Shown: positions 34,436 through 43,715 of the stretch, in pieces
Layout of the letters: each line of letters opens with the position of its first letter
How positions within the stretch are numbered: the first letter of the stretch is position 1
Source: JBBQXH01 sp963710975
Lineage (GTDB): Bacteria > Actinomycetota > Thermoleophilia > Gaiellales > Gaiellaceae
Assembly (NCBI GenBank): GCA_963710975.1
Contig: CAVQCG010000005.1
Span: forward strand, 868,001-932,000
Length of the DNA stretch: 64,000 bases
Direction: 5' to 3'
The notes under the pieces: model-generated
Databases searched by the model: none
The model's input: only the letters and a program-made list of their open reading frames with translations
Told to the model about the DNA's origin: nothing
Made by a program: the position numbers and the translations under genes

Positions 34436-35764
34436 CTATCGTGCGAGCGCCGAGATCGCGTCTGCGGCGTGAAGATGAAAGCGCACCGCGTACTCGAGGT
34501 CGTCGACGTGAACGCGCTCGTCGCGGTTGTGGACGCCGTCGAGGTAGACCTCGATCGGTGTGTAGCGCTGCGGCCAGAAACCGTACGCGACCGTGCCGAA
34601 GGCCTCTCGCAGGAAGTGCATGTCGCAGAAGCCACTGAGGAGGATCGGCACCAGCGTGGCACCTGGATCGTGCTCGTCGAGGAACTCCTGGCACACGCGA
34701 TAGAGCGGAGTGTCGAGTGACGAGCTGGTTCCCCCGACCGGCTCCCCGATCAGCTCGATGTCGTACGGGACGCCGTCGCCGAGCGCCACGCGAAGCTCTC
34801 GCTCGACCTCGTCGGCGGTCGTGCCGGGGAGCAGGCGGCAGTCGCATTCCACGCTCGCACGCGACGGAATGACGTTGAGCGCCTTCGATCCGGTGAGACG
34901 CGTCGGGGCGATGGTGGTGCCGAAGAGCGGCGGGAGCTCCTCGCCGAGCACTGGGTTGAGCTCGGTCACTCGACCGATCGCGGCGTCGATCCCGTCATCG
35001 AGCGTCACGCCGAGCGTCTCGAGCATCCGTCGCGTGGTCGGATGCACGATTCGGTCGGGGCGGTAGCTGCCGAGACGCTCGATCAGCGTCGCGAGGCACA
35101 GCACGGCATTGACCCCGATCGCCGGGTCGGACGCATGGCCTGCCTCGCCGCGAGCGGTCACCCGCGCGGGAAGCGTAGCCTTCTCGCCGACGCAGATGCT
35201 CACGGCGATGCGTCCGTCGGCCAGCGGGTAGCGAGTGCCGCCGCCCTCGTCGATCGCGAAGTCGCAGGCGATGTCGGGACGCTCGCCGACGAGCCAGCAG
35301 AGCCCCACCTCGTCCTCGCCGTTCTCCTCGTCTGCCTGGGAGATGAGGACGAGATCACCTCGCGGCTGGAAGCCTGACCGCGCGAGCGCTGCAAAGGCGA
35401 CGACTCGCGTCGCGGTCTCGTTCTTCATATCCGCCGCGCCGCGCCCCCAGACGAAGCCGTCGCGGTCGAGGTGGCCGGAGAAGGGCGGGTGCGCCCATTC
35501 GGCGGGCTCGGCCGGGACGACGTCGGTGTGGCCCAGGAAGCAGAGCGACGGGCCGTCGCCGACCCCCTTGATTCGCGCAATCAGATTCGCCCGCTCGGGA
35601 TCCCGCGCCACCAGCTCGCATTCGACTCCGGAGGCTTCGAGGTACCTGGCGATCTCGAGCGCCGCAGGCGTCTCGCGCCCGGGCGGGTTCGAGGTGTCGA
35701 TTCGGATGAGGGAGCGGAGGAGCTCTGTCGCCTCGCCCCGGAGTGAGGCGACGTCGATGTCCAC
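34436..35764 (-). CDS. M20-family metallopeptidase (ArgE/DapE/carboxypeptidase type)
   Basis: 442 residues from GTG 35764. Metal and catalytic motifs: LCFLGHTDVVP (His, Asp), WGRGAADMKNETA (bridging Asp), SQADEENGEDEVG (catalytic Glu and ligand Glu), and a late His in YLDGVHNRDERV. The dimerisation domain contains TARGEAGHASDPAIGVNAVL. It removes an acyl or amino-acid group from a peptide-like or N-acyl substrate. Minus-strand neighbours are the saccharopine-dehydrogenase-like and amine oxidase genes, hinting at amino-acid or amine breakdown. Confidence 0.88.
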   Translation of the reverse strand: MDIDVASLRGEATELLRSLIRIDTSNPPGRETPAALEIARYLEASGVECELVARDPERANLIARIKGVGDGPSLCFLGHTDVVPAEPAEWAHPPFSGHLDRDGFVWGRGAADMKNETATRVVAFAALARSGFQPRGDLVLISQADEENGEDEVGLCWLVGERPDIACDFAIDEGGGTRYPLADGRIAVSICVGEKATLPARVTARGEAGHASDPAIGVNAVLCLATLIERLGSYRPDRIVHPTTRRMLETLGVTLDDGIDAAIGRVTELNPVLGEELPPLFGTTIAPTRLTGSKALNVIPSRASVECDCRLLPGTTADEVERELRVALGDGVPYDIELIGEPVGGTSSSLDTPLYRVCQEFLDEHDPGATLVPILLSGFCDMHFLREAFGTVAYGFWPQRYTPIEVYLDGVHNRDERVHVDDLEYAVRFHLHAADAISALAR

Positions 35765-35922
35765 TAGATGTGAGATGTGGCGTGCGTCTGGGGGGCCGCC
35801 TGCACCAAGGAGCGTGGATGACTCGATCGGTGGCAAGGCTGGTGGCCTTGGTGCCGATCGAGGCGGCCGCGATCCGCCGCGTGCAGGCCCCCTCCAGACA
35901 TGCGGTCATTTCGCATCAAGCT

Positions 35923-37071
35923 CTAGCCGAGTGGCTCGCCGTCGAGCGTCGCCTGAAGGCCGCGCCGGGCGAGCTCGGCGAAGAACGGCGACACCGGGAG
36001 CATCGCCTCCGGCCCACCAACGCCGACGCCCAGACGTTCCCCGCGGCACAGCATCTGGGCAGCGACCGACGGCGGCGCACCTGTGACGAACGCGAGCCCA
36101 GCGTCGCCCCATTCGGGCCGTCCGACGATCCTCATCTCCGCCAGGAAAGCCTTCGGCTCCCCCGCGCTCGTTCCCGAGACGGCGACGCGAAGGTACTCGA
36201 CCATGCCGGGATCGGGGACGGCTCCGCCCTGGCGCATGAGAACGGCAGCAAGGACGTCGCGCGGCACGACCTCGCCGTTGCCGATGCGGATCGGCTCCGT
36301 GGATGTGAGGCCTCCGGCGGCGAACGAGCGCAGGCGCGTCACGTCGAGCGGTGGCAATCCGAGTCGCCACTCGACGTTCCGAATCCCCCGGCTCGCATAC
36401 GACCGGGGCAGTGTGGCCGGCTCGGAGTGGATCGTGTAGACACACTCCATCGTCGCCTCGGGAAACGCGTAGTCCTTCGCGCCGGTGTCGGCCGGGACCA
36501 TCCGGATCTCGCCGTCGCGGAACACCGCGGCAGGCGCCGTGAACTCGTCGATCAGCGTCGTCGCCGCATAGGGTGGCACGTACGGCTCGGTCGGATCGGG
36601 CACCCGGCCGGGAATGATGGCGTCTGCGATGTCGATCGACTCGACGGTGTCGAGGCGTTCGGCCCCGGCCGCCGCCAGCATGTTCGTGACCCCAGGGGCC
36701 GACCCCATCGAGATGGCAGCGGCAAGACCTGCTGCCCGGAACGCGCCGTCGAGCTCGTACTGCTCGAGCGCGACGTGAAAGAGGCCGCCGAGATCCGTGT
36801 AGTGCGCCCCCGCCTCGAGACACGCACGCATCACGGCCATGTTCAGGTTGTGGCTCGCAGCGTTGACGACAGCGTCGACCCCCGAGATCGCCGCTGCGAG
36901 GTCGCCCGCGGGAGCAACGACGACAGGGACGCCGACGTGCTCCGCGAGCTCCCGTGCGCGAGTCTCGTCCCGATCGACGATCCGAACCTCTTCGACGCCC
37001 GGGCTGGCAGCCGCATCGGCGACCGTAACGCGACCCATGCCGCCCGCGCCGCCGATGACCGCGATCCGCAT
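35923..37071 (-). CDS. Saccharopine dehydrogenase-family NAD(P)-binding protein
   Basis: 382 residues. The N-terminal Rossmann motif is MRIAVIGGAGGMGRVTVADA and the family's catalytic-domain entry is VDAVVNAASHNLNMAVMRAC with AGAHYTDLGG. GSAPGVTNMLA is also a hallmark. Members reduce imines of amino acids (saccharopine, carboxynorspermidine) or are of unknown activity. Eleven bases separate it from the amine oxidase stop upstream on the same strand, so the two are likely cotranscribed; amine oxidation and imine reduction would be complementary. Confidence 0.85.
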   Translation of the reverse strand: MRIAVIGGAGGMGRVTVADAAASPGVEEVRIVDRDETRARELAEHVGVPVVVAPAGDLAAAISGVDAVVNAASHNLNMAVMRACLEAGAHYTDLGGLFHVALEQYELDGAFRAAGLAAAISMGSAPGVTNMLAAAGAERLDTVESIDIADAIIPGRVPDPTEPYVPPYAATTLIDEFTAPAAVFRDGEIRMVPADTGAKDYAFPEATMECVYTIHSEPATLPRSYASRGIRNVEWRLGLPPLDVTRLRSFAAGGLTSTEPIRIGNGEVVPRDVLAAVLMRQGGAVPDPGMVEYLRVAVSGTSAGEPKAFLAEMRIVGRPEWGDAGLAFVTGAPPSVAAQMLCRGERLGVGVGGPEAMLPVSPFFAELARRGLQATLDGEPLG

Positions 37072-37082
37072 GGCGCGTGAGT

Positions 37083-38978
37083 CTAGTGGTCGCAGTGTGC
37101 AACCGGGCTCGGAGCCACGTCGAGCGCCGGGTTACGGTCGAAGAAGCCGAACGGCTTCAGCCAGAACGACACCGTGTCGACCGGCATGACCGGCCAGTCC
37201 TCGACGCGCGTGATGTGGTGGATCCCGAAGACGTACCAGAGGACGACGTCCTCGTTCTCGAGCGAGCGGTCGGCTGCCATCCAGGCCGGAAGCCCCGTGT
37301 CGTCGATGCTCTGCGTCGGGTAGTCCCCGCTGGGCCACCGTTCGTGCTCGCTGTATCTCGAGACCCAGAGCTGGTGCCCGATCACCTCGGAGCGCCGGCG
37401 CACCGGCGAGTCGGCGGCGAGCATCGGCGGCACGCACGCCGTGGGGACGAGCTTGTACGCGACCGGTGCGCCGTGGGCATTGAGCCGGCCCGGGTTCTGC
37501 ACCTTCCAGCCCCGCTGCGTCGCCCAGTCGTAGTCGCGTCGCCCGTCGCGCTCGCTCATCAGCGTCGTCGAGCGCTGGACGACCGCGAGCCCGTGCGGGT
37601 TGTCCGGGCCGGTGGGAAGTGTCGCCGACTCGGTCTCCACGACCGTGTTGGACTCGCCGTCGACGTCGAGGTCGAGCCTCGCCACGATGAAATGCTGGTG
37701 GAAAGGCGCGTAGGTCCGCTCGTCGACGACTGTGCCGTAGGGCGGCGCAGCGCCCTCGAAGCCCGTCGTGACCATGATCCCGGTGGCGCGGACCTCGCAC
37801 TCGATGTTGCCGTCCTCGTAGAAGCGCCAGTAGACGAGATACTCGTAGTTCGCAACGGTTGCGTGGAACGAGACGACGAGCCGACGCATCCTGCGGACCT
37901 CGACACCTGCGCGCGAGTCGACGTGCTTCCAGAGAACCGCGCTGTCCTCCTCGTGGATGCAGACCGCGTTCCTGATCGTCACCGGCTCGCCCGTGGAGTC
38001 GTGGAGAACCGCGTCGAGGTAGACGATCTCACCGAGGCAGTCGCAACCGAGCTCGAGCGAGGTGACGGCAAACCCGAGCCCCCACTCGCCGATGTCGAAC
38101 GCCGTTCGCCGGTAGTGATCGGGAGTCGGATCCCTGTACGGGACCACCATCTCCGCGAATGACATGCGGTGCGCGACCGGGCGAATGCGGCCACCGTCCT
38201 CGTAGCCGACCGTGTGGAAGACAAGGCCCTCGCGTCCGTTGAACCCGAGCCGCATCGACCAACGCTGCCAACGAAGCTCGTGCCCGTCGAGGCTGAACGA
38301 GACGCCGTCAGGCTGCGTGATCTCGAGCCGTCGCCGATCGGTCCGCAGCTCGAGATCGGGTATATGCGCCGGAACGTACTCGCCCATCGTCGCGGGTCGC
38401 TCGGAAGGCCCCGAGTCCTCGATCTCGAGCAGCTCCATCGTGTTCATGTCGACGATGCAGTGGAGGCCTCCGATGAAGTGCGCGTAGGGGTTGGAGTCCG
38501 GCGCGTCCCTGACCCAGACATCCGTCCAGCCGACCCGCCGACCGCGGTAGGCGTCGGGAACGAGCGCGCCGCCGTAGGCCCAGGTGTCGAAGAGAACGAG
38601 GTCGAGATCGCTGATCCCGTGGCGCGCGAGGACCTCGGCCATGTCGGGGTGCGCGCGCAGCATCGCGTCTGCCTCGTAGAACTCGTCATGCGTGAAGCAC
38701 GGCTGCACCCCGGGGCGGTGAGTCCATGAGCTGACCCTCCCGGCTGCCAGGTCGACGACCGCCTCGTACGCCACACCGTCGACACGATTCCAGACGATCG
38801 CCTCGGCCTCCCGCACCAGCGTTTCGCCCGGCTGCCACGCTCCCAGAGCACCCTTCGACGGCTCGCGCAGCATGATCGTGGCGAAGCGCCAGGTCTCGCC
38901 AACGCCTCGATCGCCGCGCAGTATCTCGCTCGCACGACGGATCTCGTCAGCTGACAACGGGTCGAGGGGGTGCGCCAT
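37083..38978 (-). CDS. Copper-containing primary amine oxidase
   Basis: 631 residues, typical of the family. The TPQ cofactor Tyr is in TVANYEYLVYWRF (about residue 377), the catalytic base Asp in LFDTWAYGG and the copper His residues in FHQHFIVARLD and GIHHITRVEDWPVMP. It oxidises primary amines to aldehydes, giving ammonia and H2O2; no signal peptide is seen, so it acts in the cytoplasm. Aldehyde dehydrogenases such as that at 3605 could take the product, though it is distant. Operon with the saccharopine-dehydrogenase-like gene. Confidence 0.93.
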   Translation of the reverse strand: MAHPLDPLSADEIRRASEILRGDRGVGETWRFATIMLREPSKGALGAWQPGETLVREAEAIVWNRVDGVAYEAVVDLAAGRVSSWTHRPGVQPCFTHDEFYEADAMLRAHPDMAEVLARHGISDLDLVLFDTWAYGGALVPDAYRGRRVGWTDVWVRDAPDSNPYAHFIGGLHCIVDMNTMELLEIEDSGPSERPATMGEYVPAHIPDLELRTDRRRLEITQPDGVSFSLDGHELRWQRWSMRLGFNGREGLVFHTVGYEDGGRIRPVAHRMSFAEMVVPYRDPTPDHYRRTAFDIGEWGLGFAVTSLELGCDCLGEIVYLDAVLHDSTGEPVTIRNAVCIHEEDSAVLWKHVDSRAGVEVRRMRRLVVSFHATVANYEYLVYWRFYEDGNIECEVRATGIMVTTGFEGAAPPYGTVVDERTYAPFHQHFIVARLDLDVDGESNTVVETESATLPTGPDNPHGLAVVQRSTTLMSERDGRRDYDWATQRGWKVQNPGRLNAHGAPVAYKLVPTACVPPMLAADSPVRRRSEVIGHQLWVSRYSEHERWPSGDYPTQSIDDTGLPAWMAADRSLENEDVVLWYVFGIHHITRVEDWPVMPVDTVSFWLKPFGFFDRNPALDVAPSPVAHCDH

Positions 38979-39107
38979 CGGACGAGTCTAGACCCAGGGT
39001 GACATGGACGAGTCGATGCTCTACGTCGAGCCACAGCCCGTACACAGCGGCCTCACAGATTCGCCTGGCACCATCGAACGGATGATCGAAACACGAGCGG
39101 CCGACCG

Positions 39108-39503
39108 ATGAACGCGTTGCTTCTCTTGGGTGCGCTGGCCCTGGGCGCTGCGGCCGTGCTCGTAGGCGTCACCGTCATCAGGTCTGAACGCGGGCGGACC
39201 GGGTTCGAGCGTGGGCGCACCACTGTCGAGCACGGGCGCTGGCGCACCGCTGTCAACAGGCGCCTCAACCGGATCACGCTCGCCGTCGGCTTCGGAGCTG
39301 CCGCCCTGACCCTCGCACTGGCGGCGTGGCTCCCTGGAAGCATCCGGGGCCAGAGCGCCAACTCAGAGCGGTCTTCGCAGACTGCCGGGCAGGGCGAACA
39401 GACCGAAGACAGCTCCGGCGACGGGTTCCAGCCGCCGTCCGACCTTCCCTTGCCCTCGCTCGGCGACGACGGAGGAAACGGCTTCGCGTCGGGCGGGTCC
39501 TAG
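39108..39503 (+). CDS. Membrane protein with two helices and a Ser/Gly/Pro tail
   Basis: 131 residues: helix MNALLLLGALALGAAAVLVG, a basic loop with RGRTGFERGRTTVEHGRW, a second helix LAVGFGAAALTLALAAWLP, then a disordered tail ending GDDGGNGFASGGS. It stands six bases before the ApbE gene and so is the first gene of the flavinylation operon. Its tail holds no clear flavinylation motif ([DN]xxx-SGAT type); no family known. Confidence 0.65.
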   Translation: MNALLLLGALALGAAAVLVGVTVIRSERGRTGFERGRTTVEHGRWRTAVNRRLNRITLAVGFGAAALTLALAAWLPGSIRGQSANSERSSQTAGQGEQTEDSSGDGFQPPSDLPLPSLGDDGGNGFASGGS

Positions 39504-39509
39504 GACCGC

Positions 39510-40418
39510 ATGGATTTCCTGTCGTTGGACGCCCTTGGCACGACTGCGACGGTCGCGGTGACACGAGCCTCGAGTCTCATCCGGGCAGGCGAGCTGCTCG
39601 CAGATGAACTCGACGCGATCGACCGAGCGTGCAGCCGCTTCCGTGACTCGTCCGAGCTTCGGCTTCTCGAGTCCGCCGCGGGACAGGAGGTCGAGGCGAG
39701 TGAGCTCTTTGTCGATGCGCTCGACGCAGCATTGCGAGCGGCGCGCCTGACACACGGCCTCGTGACGCCGACGCTCGGCGCCTCGCTCCGCCTGGCTGGC
39801 TACGACAGGGACTTTGCAGCCATCGTTCCGCGCACAACCCCTCCTGTTCGGATCTCGGCCCCTGACTGGTCGCAGATCCGTATCGACCGGGATCGAGGAA
39901 CGGTCACCGTTCCGGCCGGCGTCGAGCTCGACCTGGGCGCGACAGCGAAGGCTTTGGCGGCTGACCGCGCCGCGACCAGGATCGCAGATCAACTCGGCTG
40001 CGGAGCTCTTGTCAGTCTCGGCGGTGACATTCGCGTGGCAGGGCCAGCGCCCGGCGGGGGGTGGCCCATTCTCATCGACGACGATCACGCCGCGCCAGGT
40101 GCGGCGGCCTCGCGTGTGACGATCACGAGCGGCGGCCTCGCGACGTCGAGCACGAGCCGAAGACGCTGGCGGCGCGGCTCTGACGACCTTCATCACATCC
40201 TCGATCCGCGGACCGGCTCCCCGGCATCGGGGCCGTGGCGAACCGCCACGGTGACGGCCGGCTCGTGCCTCGATGCGAACATTGCGAGCACGGCGGCGAT
40301 CGTTCTGGGTGAGGAGGCGCCTGCCTGGCTCGAGCGATACAGGCTTCCGGCCCGCCTTGTGGGACTCGACGGGACACTCTGTCTCATCGCCGGCTGGCCG
40401 ATCGAAAGAGCTGCATGA
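39510..40418 (+). CDS. apbE: FAD:protein FMN transferase
   Basis: 302 residues. ApbE pattern: ALGTTATVAVTRA, IDRACSRFRDSSEL, LTHGLVTPTLGASL, LDLGATAKALAADRAATRIA, ALVSLGGDIRVAG and HHILDPRTGSPASGPWRTAT, the last with the Asp that binds Mg. It transfers FMN from FAD to a Ser/Thr of a partner protein, usually extracytoplasmic, but no signal peptide is present. It overlaps the ferric-reductase-like gene by four bases; no protein with an FMN-binding motif is seen nearby. Confidence 0.88.
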   Translation: MDFLSLDALGTTATVAVTRASSLIRAGELLADELDAIDRACSRFRDSSELRLLESAAGQEVEASELFVDALDAALRAARLTHGLVTPTLGASLRLAGYDRDFAAIVPRTTPPVRISAPDWSQIRIDRDRGTVTVPAGVELDLGATAKALAADRAATRIADQLGCGALVSLGGDIRVAGPAPGGGWPILIDDDHAAPGAAASRVTITSGGLATSSTSRRRWRRGSDDLHHILDPRTGSPASGPWRTATVTAGSCLDANIASTAAIVLGEEAPAWLERYRLPARLVGLDGTLCLIAGWPIERAA

Positions 40419-41461
40419 CCACGGTCATCGCAGCGAGCCCGCTCTGGTACCTGGCCAGGGCGAGCGGTACCGTGTCGCTCGTCCTCCTGACCGCTTCGGT
40501 GCTCGGAGGCATCCTGACCTGGAGCCGGTGGGGGTCGCCAACATGGCCACGGATCCTGACCACCGGCTTTCACCGAAACGTCTCTCTCCTCGCGATCGGT
40601 TTCGTGGTGCTTCACGTGCTGACGAACGTGCTCGACGGCTACGCACCCATCCGGTTCATCGACGCTGTTCTGCCCTTCGGCTCCGCCTACCGGCCGCTCT
40701 GGCTCGGATTCGGTGCCGTGGCCTTCGACCTGCTCCTTCTCGTGATCGTCACGAGCCTGCTGCAGCGCCGGCTCGGCTGGAAGCGATGGCGTGTGATCCA
40801 CTGGACGGCCTACGCGTGCTGGCCGATCGCCCTCGTTCACGCTTTCGGCACCGGCTCCGATCCGAGGCATTCGTGGTTCACTGCCGTCGCCGTCGTCTGC
40901 ACCGCCGCCGTGCTGTCCGCGACCGTCGCGCGCATCGTGCGAGCGCGCTCCGGATCGCGCGGCCTCCGCGTCGCGTTCGGAACTGGCGCTCTCGTCGTGA
41001 CCGCAATGGTCGCCACCTGGGCGATGGTCGGCCCGCTCGAGAGCGGATGGGCCGCCCGGGCCGGAACGCCGAGCGTCCTGCTCGCCCGGGCTTCCGCGGC
41101 GCGACTCCCAACTGTCCCCTTCACGCTGCCGCTCGACGGGACGGTCGCCGGTGACACGGCATCCGGCAGCGCTGTGACCCTCGATATCGACGGGAACGTC
41201 GGAGGCGGCGAGGCGAAGATGCGCATTCTCATCACGGGAGAGACAAGCGGGCAGGACATCGTGCCGAGCCGCATCGACGTGAGCTACGGAAGCACGAGAG
41301 ATCCATCCGAGTTCACAGGCTCCGGGCAGGTCGAGAGCACCGGGGTAATCCTCGCGAAGGTCGACAACGGATCGAGTACGCTCGACCTGACGATCGAGCT
41401 CCAGCTCGACCTCTCTTCTGGATCGGCGTCCGGGAGCGTGGTCGGACGGACGGCGGCATGA
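40415..41461 (+). CDS. Ferric-reductase-like heme membrane protein with extracytoplasmic C-terminal domain
   Basis: 348 residues. Six or so helices with paired His for b-heme: FHRNVSLLAIGFVVLHVLTN and VIHWTAYACWPIALVHAFGT, as in the FRE/MsrQ superfamily. After a seventh helix (ALVVTAMVATWAMVG) about 130 residues form an extracytoplasmic beta-rich domain containing LDIDGNVGGGEAKMRILITG, which is not part of the usual family. With ApbE it should move electrons across the membrane, probably through an FMN protein. Confidence 0.8.
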   Translation: MTTVIAASPLWYLARASGTVSLVLLTASVLGGILTWSRWGSPTWPRILTTGFHRNVSLLAIGFVVLHVLTNVLDGYAPIRFIDAVLPFGSAYRPLWLGFGAVAFDLLLLVIVTSLLQRRLGWKRWRVIHWTAYACWPIALVHAFGTGSDPRHSWFTAVAVVCTAAVLSATVARIVRARSGSRGLRVAFGTGALVVTAMVATWAMVGPLESGWAARAGTPSVLLARASAARLPTVPFTLPLDGTVAGDTASGSAVTLDIDGNVGGGEAKMRILITGETSGQDIVPSRIDVSYGSTRDPSEFTGSGQVESTGVILAKVDNGSSTLDLTIELQLDLSSGSASGSVVGRTAA

Positions 41462-41510
41462 AGCGCATCGACGCCGGAGGGGCTCCCCTTCATCTGTCAG
41501 GCTAGGCTCT

Positions 41511-42215
41511 GTGCCGAGCATCCCGGTGGATCCAGGTGGCGAGGCCCGTATCCTCATCGTCGACGATGAGCCGTCGATCACCGACGCCGTCGCCACCGCG
41601 CTGCGCTACGAGGGGTTCGAGACCTTCGAGGCAGCGACAGGGCGCGCCGCGGAACAGGCGATCGACGACTTCCGCCCGCACCTTGTGGTGCTCGACCTCA
41701 TGCTCCCAGATGTGGGCGGGCTGACGATCGCCCGACGCCTCCGCGACGGCCGGGAGAGAACGCCGGTGATCTTCCTGACCGCGAAGGACGCGACCGAGGA
41801 CAAGGTTGCGGGGCTCGCTCTTGGCGACGACTATGTGACGAAGCCATTCAGCCTCGCGGAGCTCGTTGCCCGGGTTCGCACCGTCCTGCGACGTACGCAA
41901 GGCGAGGAGGACGGCGTCCTCCGCTTCGCCGACGTCGTCCTGAACGAGGAGACACGCGAGGTCTGGCGGGCGGGCGTACACGTCGAGCTGACCCCGACCG
42001 AGTTCAACCTTCTCAGGTTCTTCATGCTGAACCCGCGCCGTGTCGTCACGAAGCGCCAGATTCTCGACAACGTCTGGCACTACGACTTCGGCGGCGACCC
42101 GAACGTCGTCGAGACCTACGTGAGCTACCTGCGGAAGAAGCTCGACACCCTCGGCCAGCCGCTCATCCAGACGATCCGGCTCGTCGGGTACGCCCTCCGT
42201 GAATCGGAGCGGTAA
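41511..42215 (+). CDS. OmpR-family response regulator
   Basis: 234 residues from GTG 41511. Receiver: acidic pair in ILIVDDEPS, phospho-acceptor Asp in LVVLDLMLPDVGG, Thr in FLTAKDA and Lys in DYVTKPFS. The C-terminal winged helix ends VVETYVSYLRKKLDTLG then LIQTIRLVGYALRE. It overlaps the kinase gene by one base (TAATG). It most likely controls the upstream reductase/ApbE genes, since all lie in one transcript direction. Confidence 0.93.
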   Translation: MPSIPVDPGGEARILIVDDEPSITDAVATALRYEGFETFEAATGRAAEQAIDDFRPHLVVLDLMLPDVGGLTIARRLRDGRERTPVIFLTAKDATEDKVAGLALGDDYVTKPFSLAELVARVRTVLRRTQGEEDGVLRFADVVLNEETREVWRAGVHVELTPTEFNLLRFFMLNPRRVVTKRQILDNVWHYDFGGDPNVVETYVSYLRKKLDTLGQPLIQTIRLVGYALRESER

Positions 42216-43644
42216 TGTCGCTCCGCGCCCGGCTGCTGATCGTCCTCACAGCACTTACGGCGGCGGGGCTGATCGCAGCCGGCATCGCGACCTACGCGGC
42301 ACTCCGCTCGTTCCTCGTCGACCGGGTTGACACGTCGCTCGCCGCGAGCGAGCGCGTGTTGCAGGAATCGCTCGAACACCGCGGGCCCGGAGAGCATGGA
42401 AGCCTCGAGCAGCTCGCGTCGCTGACGCCCGGCGTCTACATCCAGATTCGCGACGACTCCGGGGCAATCCTCGTGAGCGGGGCCCCCATCCGAAACGGGG
42501 GGAAGAGCGTGTTCCCGAGCTTCCCGCGAAGACTCCATCTCTCGAACCCGATTCCGCCGTCTACCTCACCGTTGGGGCGGACGAGGGACCCGACTACAGG
42601 GTTCGGATCGAAGGGATCTCGGGTGGAGGAACGCTGATTGTCGCGGCACCACTCGACGACGTCGACGCAACCCTTCACCGCCTCGCCCTGATCGAGGCGC
42701 TCGTAGCGCTAGCGGTGCTCGGCGCAGTCACCGGACTGGGACTCTGGCTCGTCAGGGTCGGGCTCCGTCCGCTCGGCCGGATCGAGGATACGGCGGCTGC
42801 CATCAGCGCAGGAGACCTCAGCCGACGTATCGAGAACGACGACGAGAAGACCGAAGTCGGGCGGCTCGGACATTCGCTGAATGCCATGCTCGGCCAGATC
42901 GAGACGGCCTTCGCCGATCGCACCGCGTCGGAGCAGCGGCTCCTTCGCTTCGTAGCCGACGCATCGCACGAGCTACGCACGCCACTCAGCGCCGTCCGTG
43001 CATACGCGGAGCTGTTCGAGCGCGGCGCGCGTACGCACCCGGACGATCTCGAGCGCGCGATGGCCGGCATCCAGCGTGAGTCCATCCGGATGGGAGTGCT
43101 CGTGGACGATCTGCTGTTGCTGGCCCGGCTCGACCAGGGTCGACCGCTCGAGCATCGACAGGTCGACCTCAGCGCCCTCGCCAAGGACGCCGTCGATGCA
43201 GCGCGCGCGGTCGAGCCGGAACGGCAGATCGAACTGCTCGCACCGGACGAGCTCGTCGTCACGGGCGATCCGGATCGGCTGCGCCAGGTTCTCGACAACC
43301 TTCTCGCAAACGTGCGGGCACACACCGCCATCACGGCAAAGGCGACCGTCCAGGTCTCTCGAGACGGTGAGAATGCGCGCATCGACGTGATCGACGAGGG
43401 CCCCGGCCTCGGACAGGAAGAGGCGGCGCGCGTCTTCGAACGCTTCTACCGCGTCGATGCGGCGCGGTCGCGCGACAGCGGCGGCTCGGGCCTCGGTCTC
43501 GCCATCGTGGCGGCGATCGTCGAGGCGCAGGGAGGCAGGACAAGCCTCATGTCGGCACCCGGCGAGGGCTCGACCTTCCGCATCGAGCTTCCCATTGCGA
43601 ATTCACAGGAACCTCGACCCTTGCGCTCAGCGGACTCCCAGTGA
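42215..43644 (+). CDS. Sensor histidine kinase (HAMP type), one frameshift
   Basis: About 476 residues joined. First frame: helix ARLLIVLTALTAAGLIAAGI and an extracytoplasmic sensor domain. At 42514-42516 a run of three C should be four; the second frame continues GADEGPDYRVRIEGISGG, a second helix, HAMP, the H-box VADASHELRTPLSAVRAY, the N-box LDNLLANVRAHT and G-boxes DEGPGL and GSGLGLAIV. The N-box has the usual Asn-rich centre. The fragment lengths and perfect resumption show a sequencing error rather than a dead gene. Confidence 0.88.
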
Positions 43645-43715
43645 GGCGACGTAGGCCCTACCTGAGCGAACAACAGGCCACGACCCCGTGTCAACCGCGC
43701 CTGAGAATCTCCATG

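Noticed and set aside
39108..39503. Flavin acceptor for ApbE in the tail of the small membrane protein
   Set aside because: No SGAT/TGAT-type motif with the needed context is present in the Ser/Gly tail.
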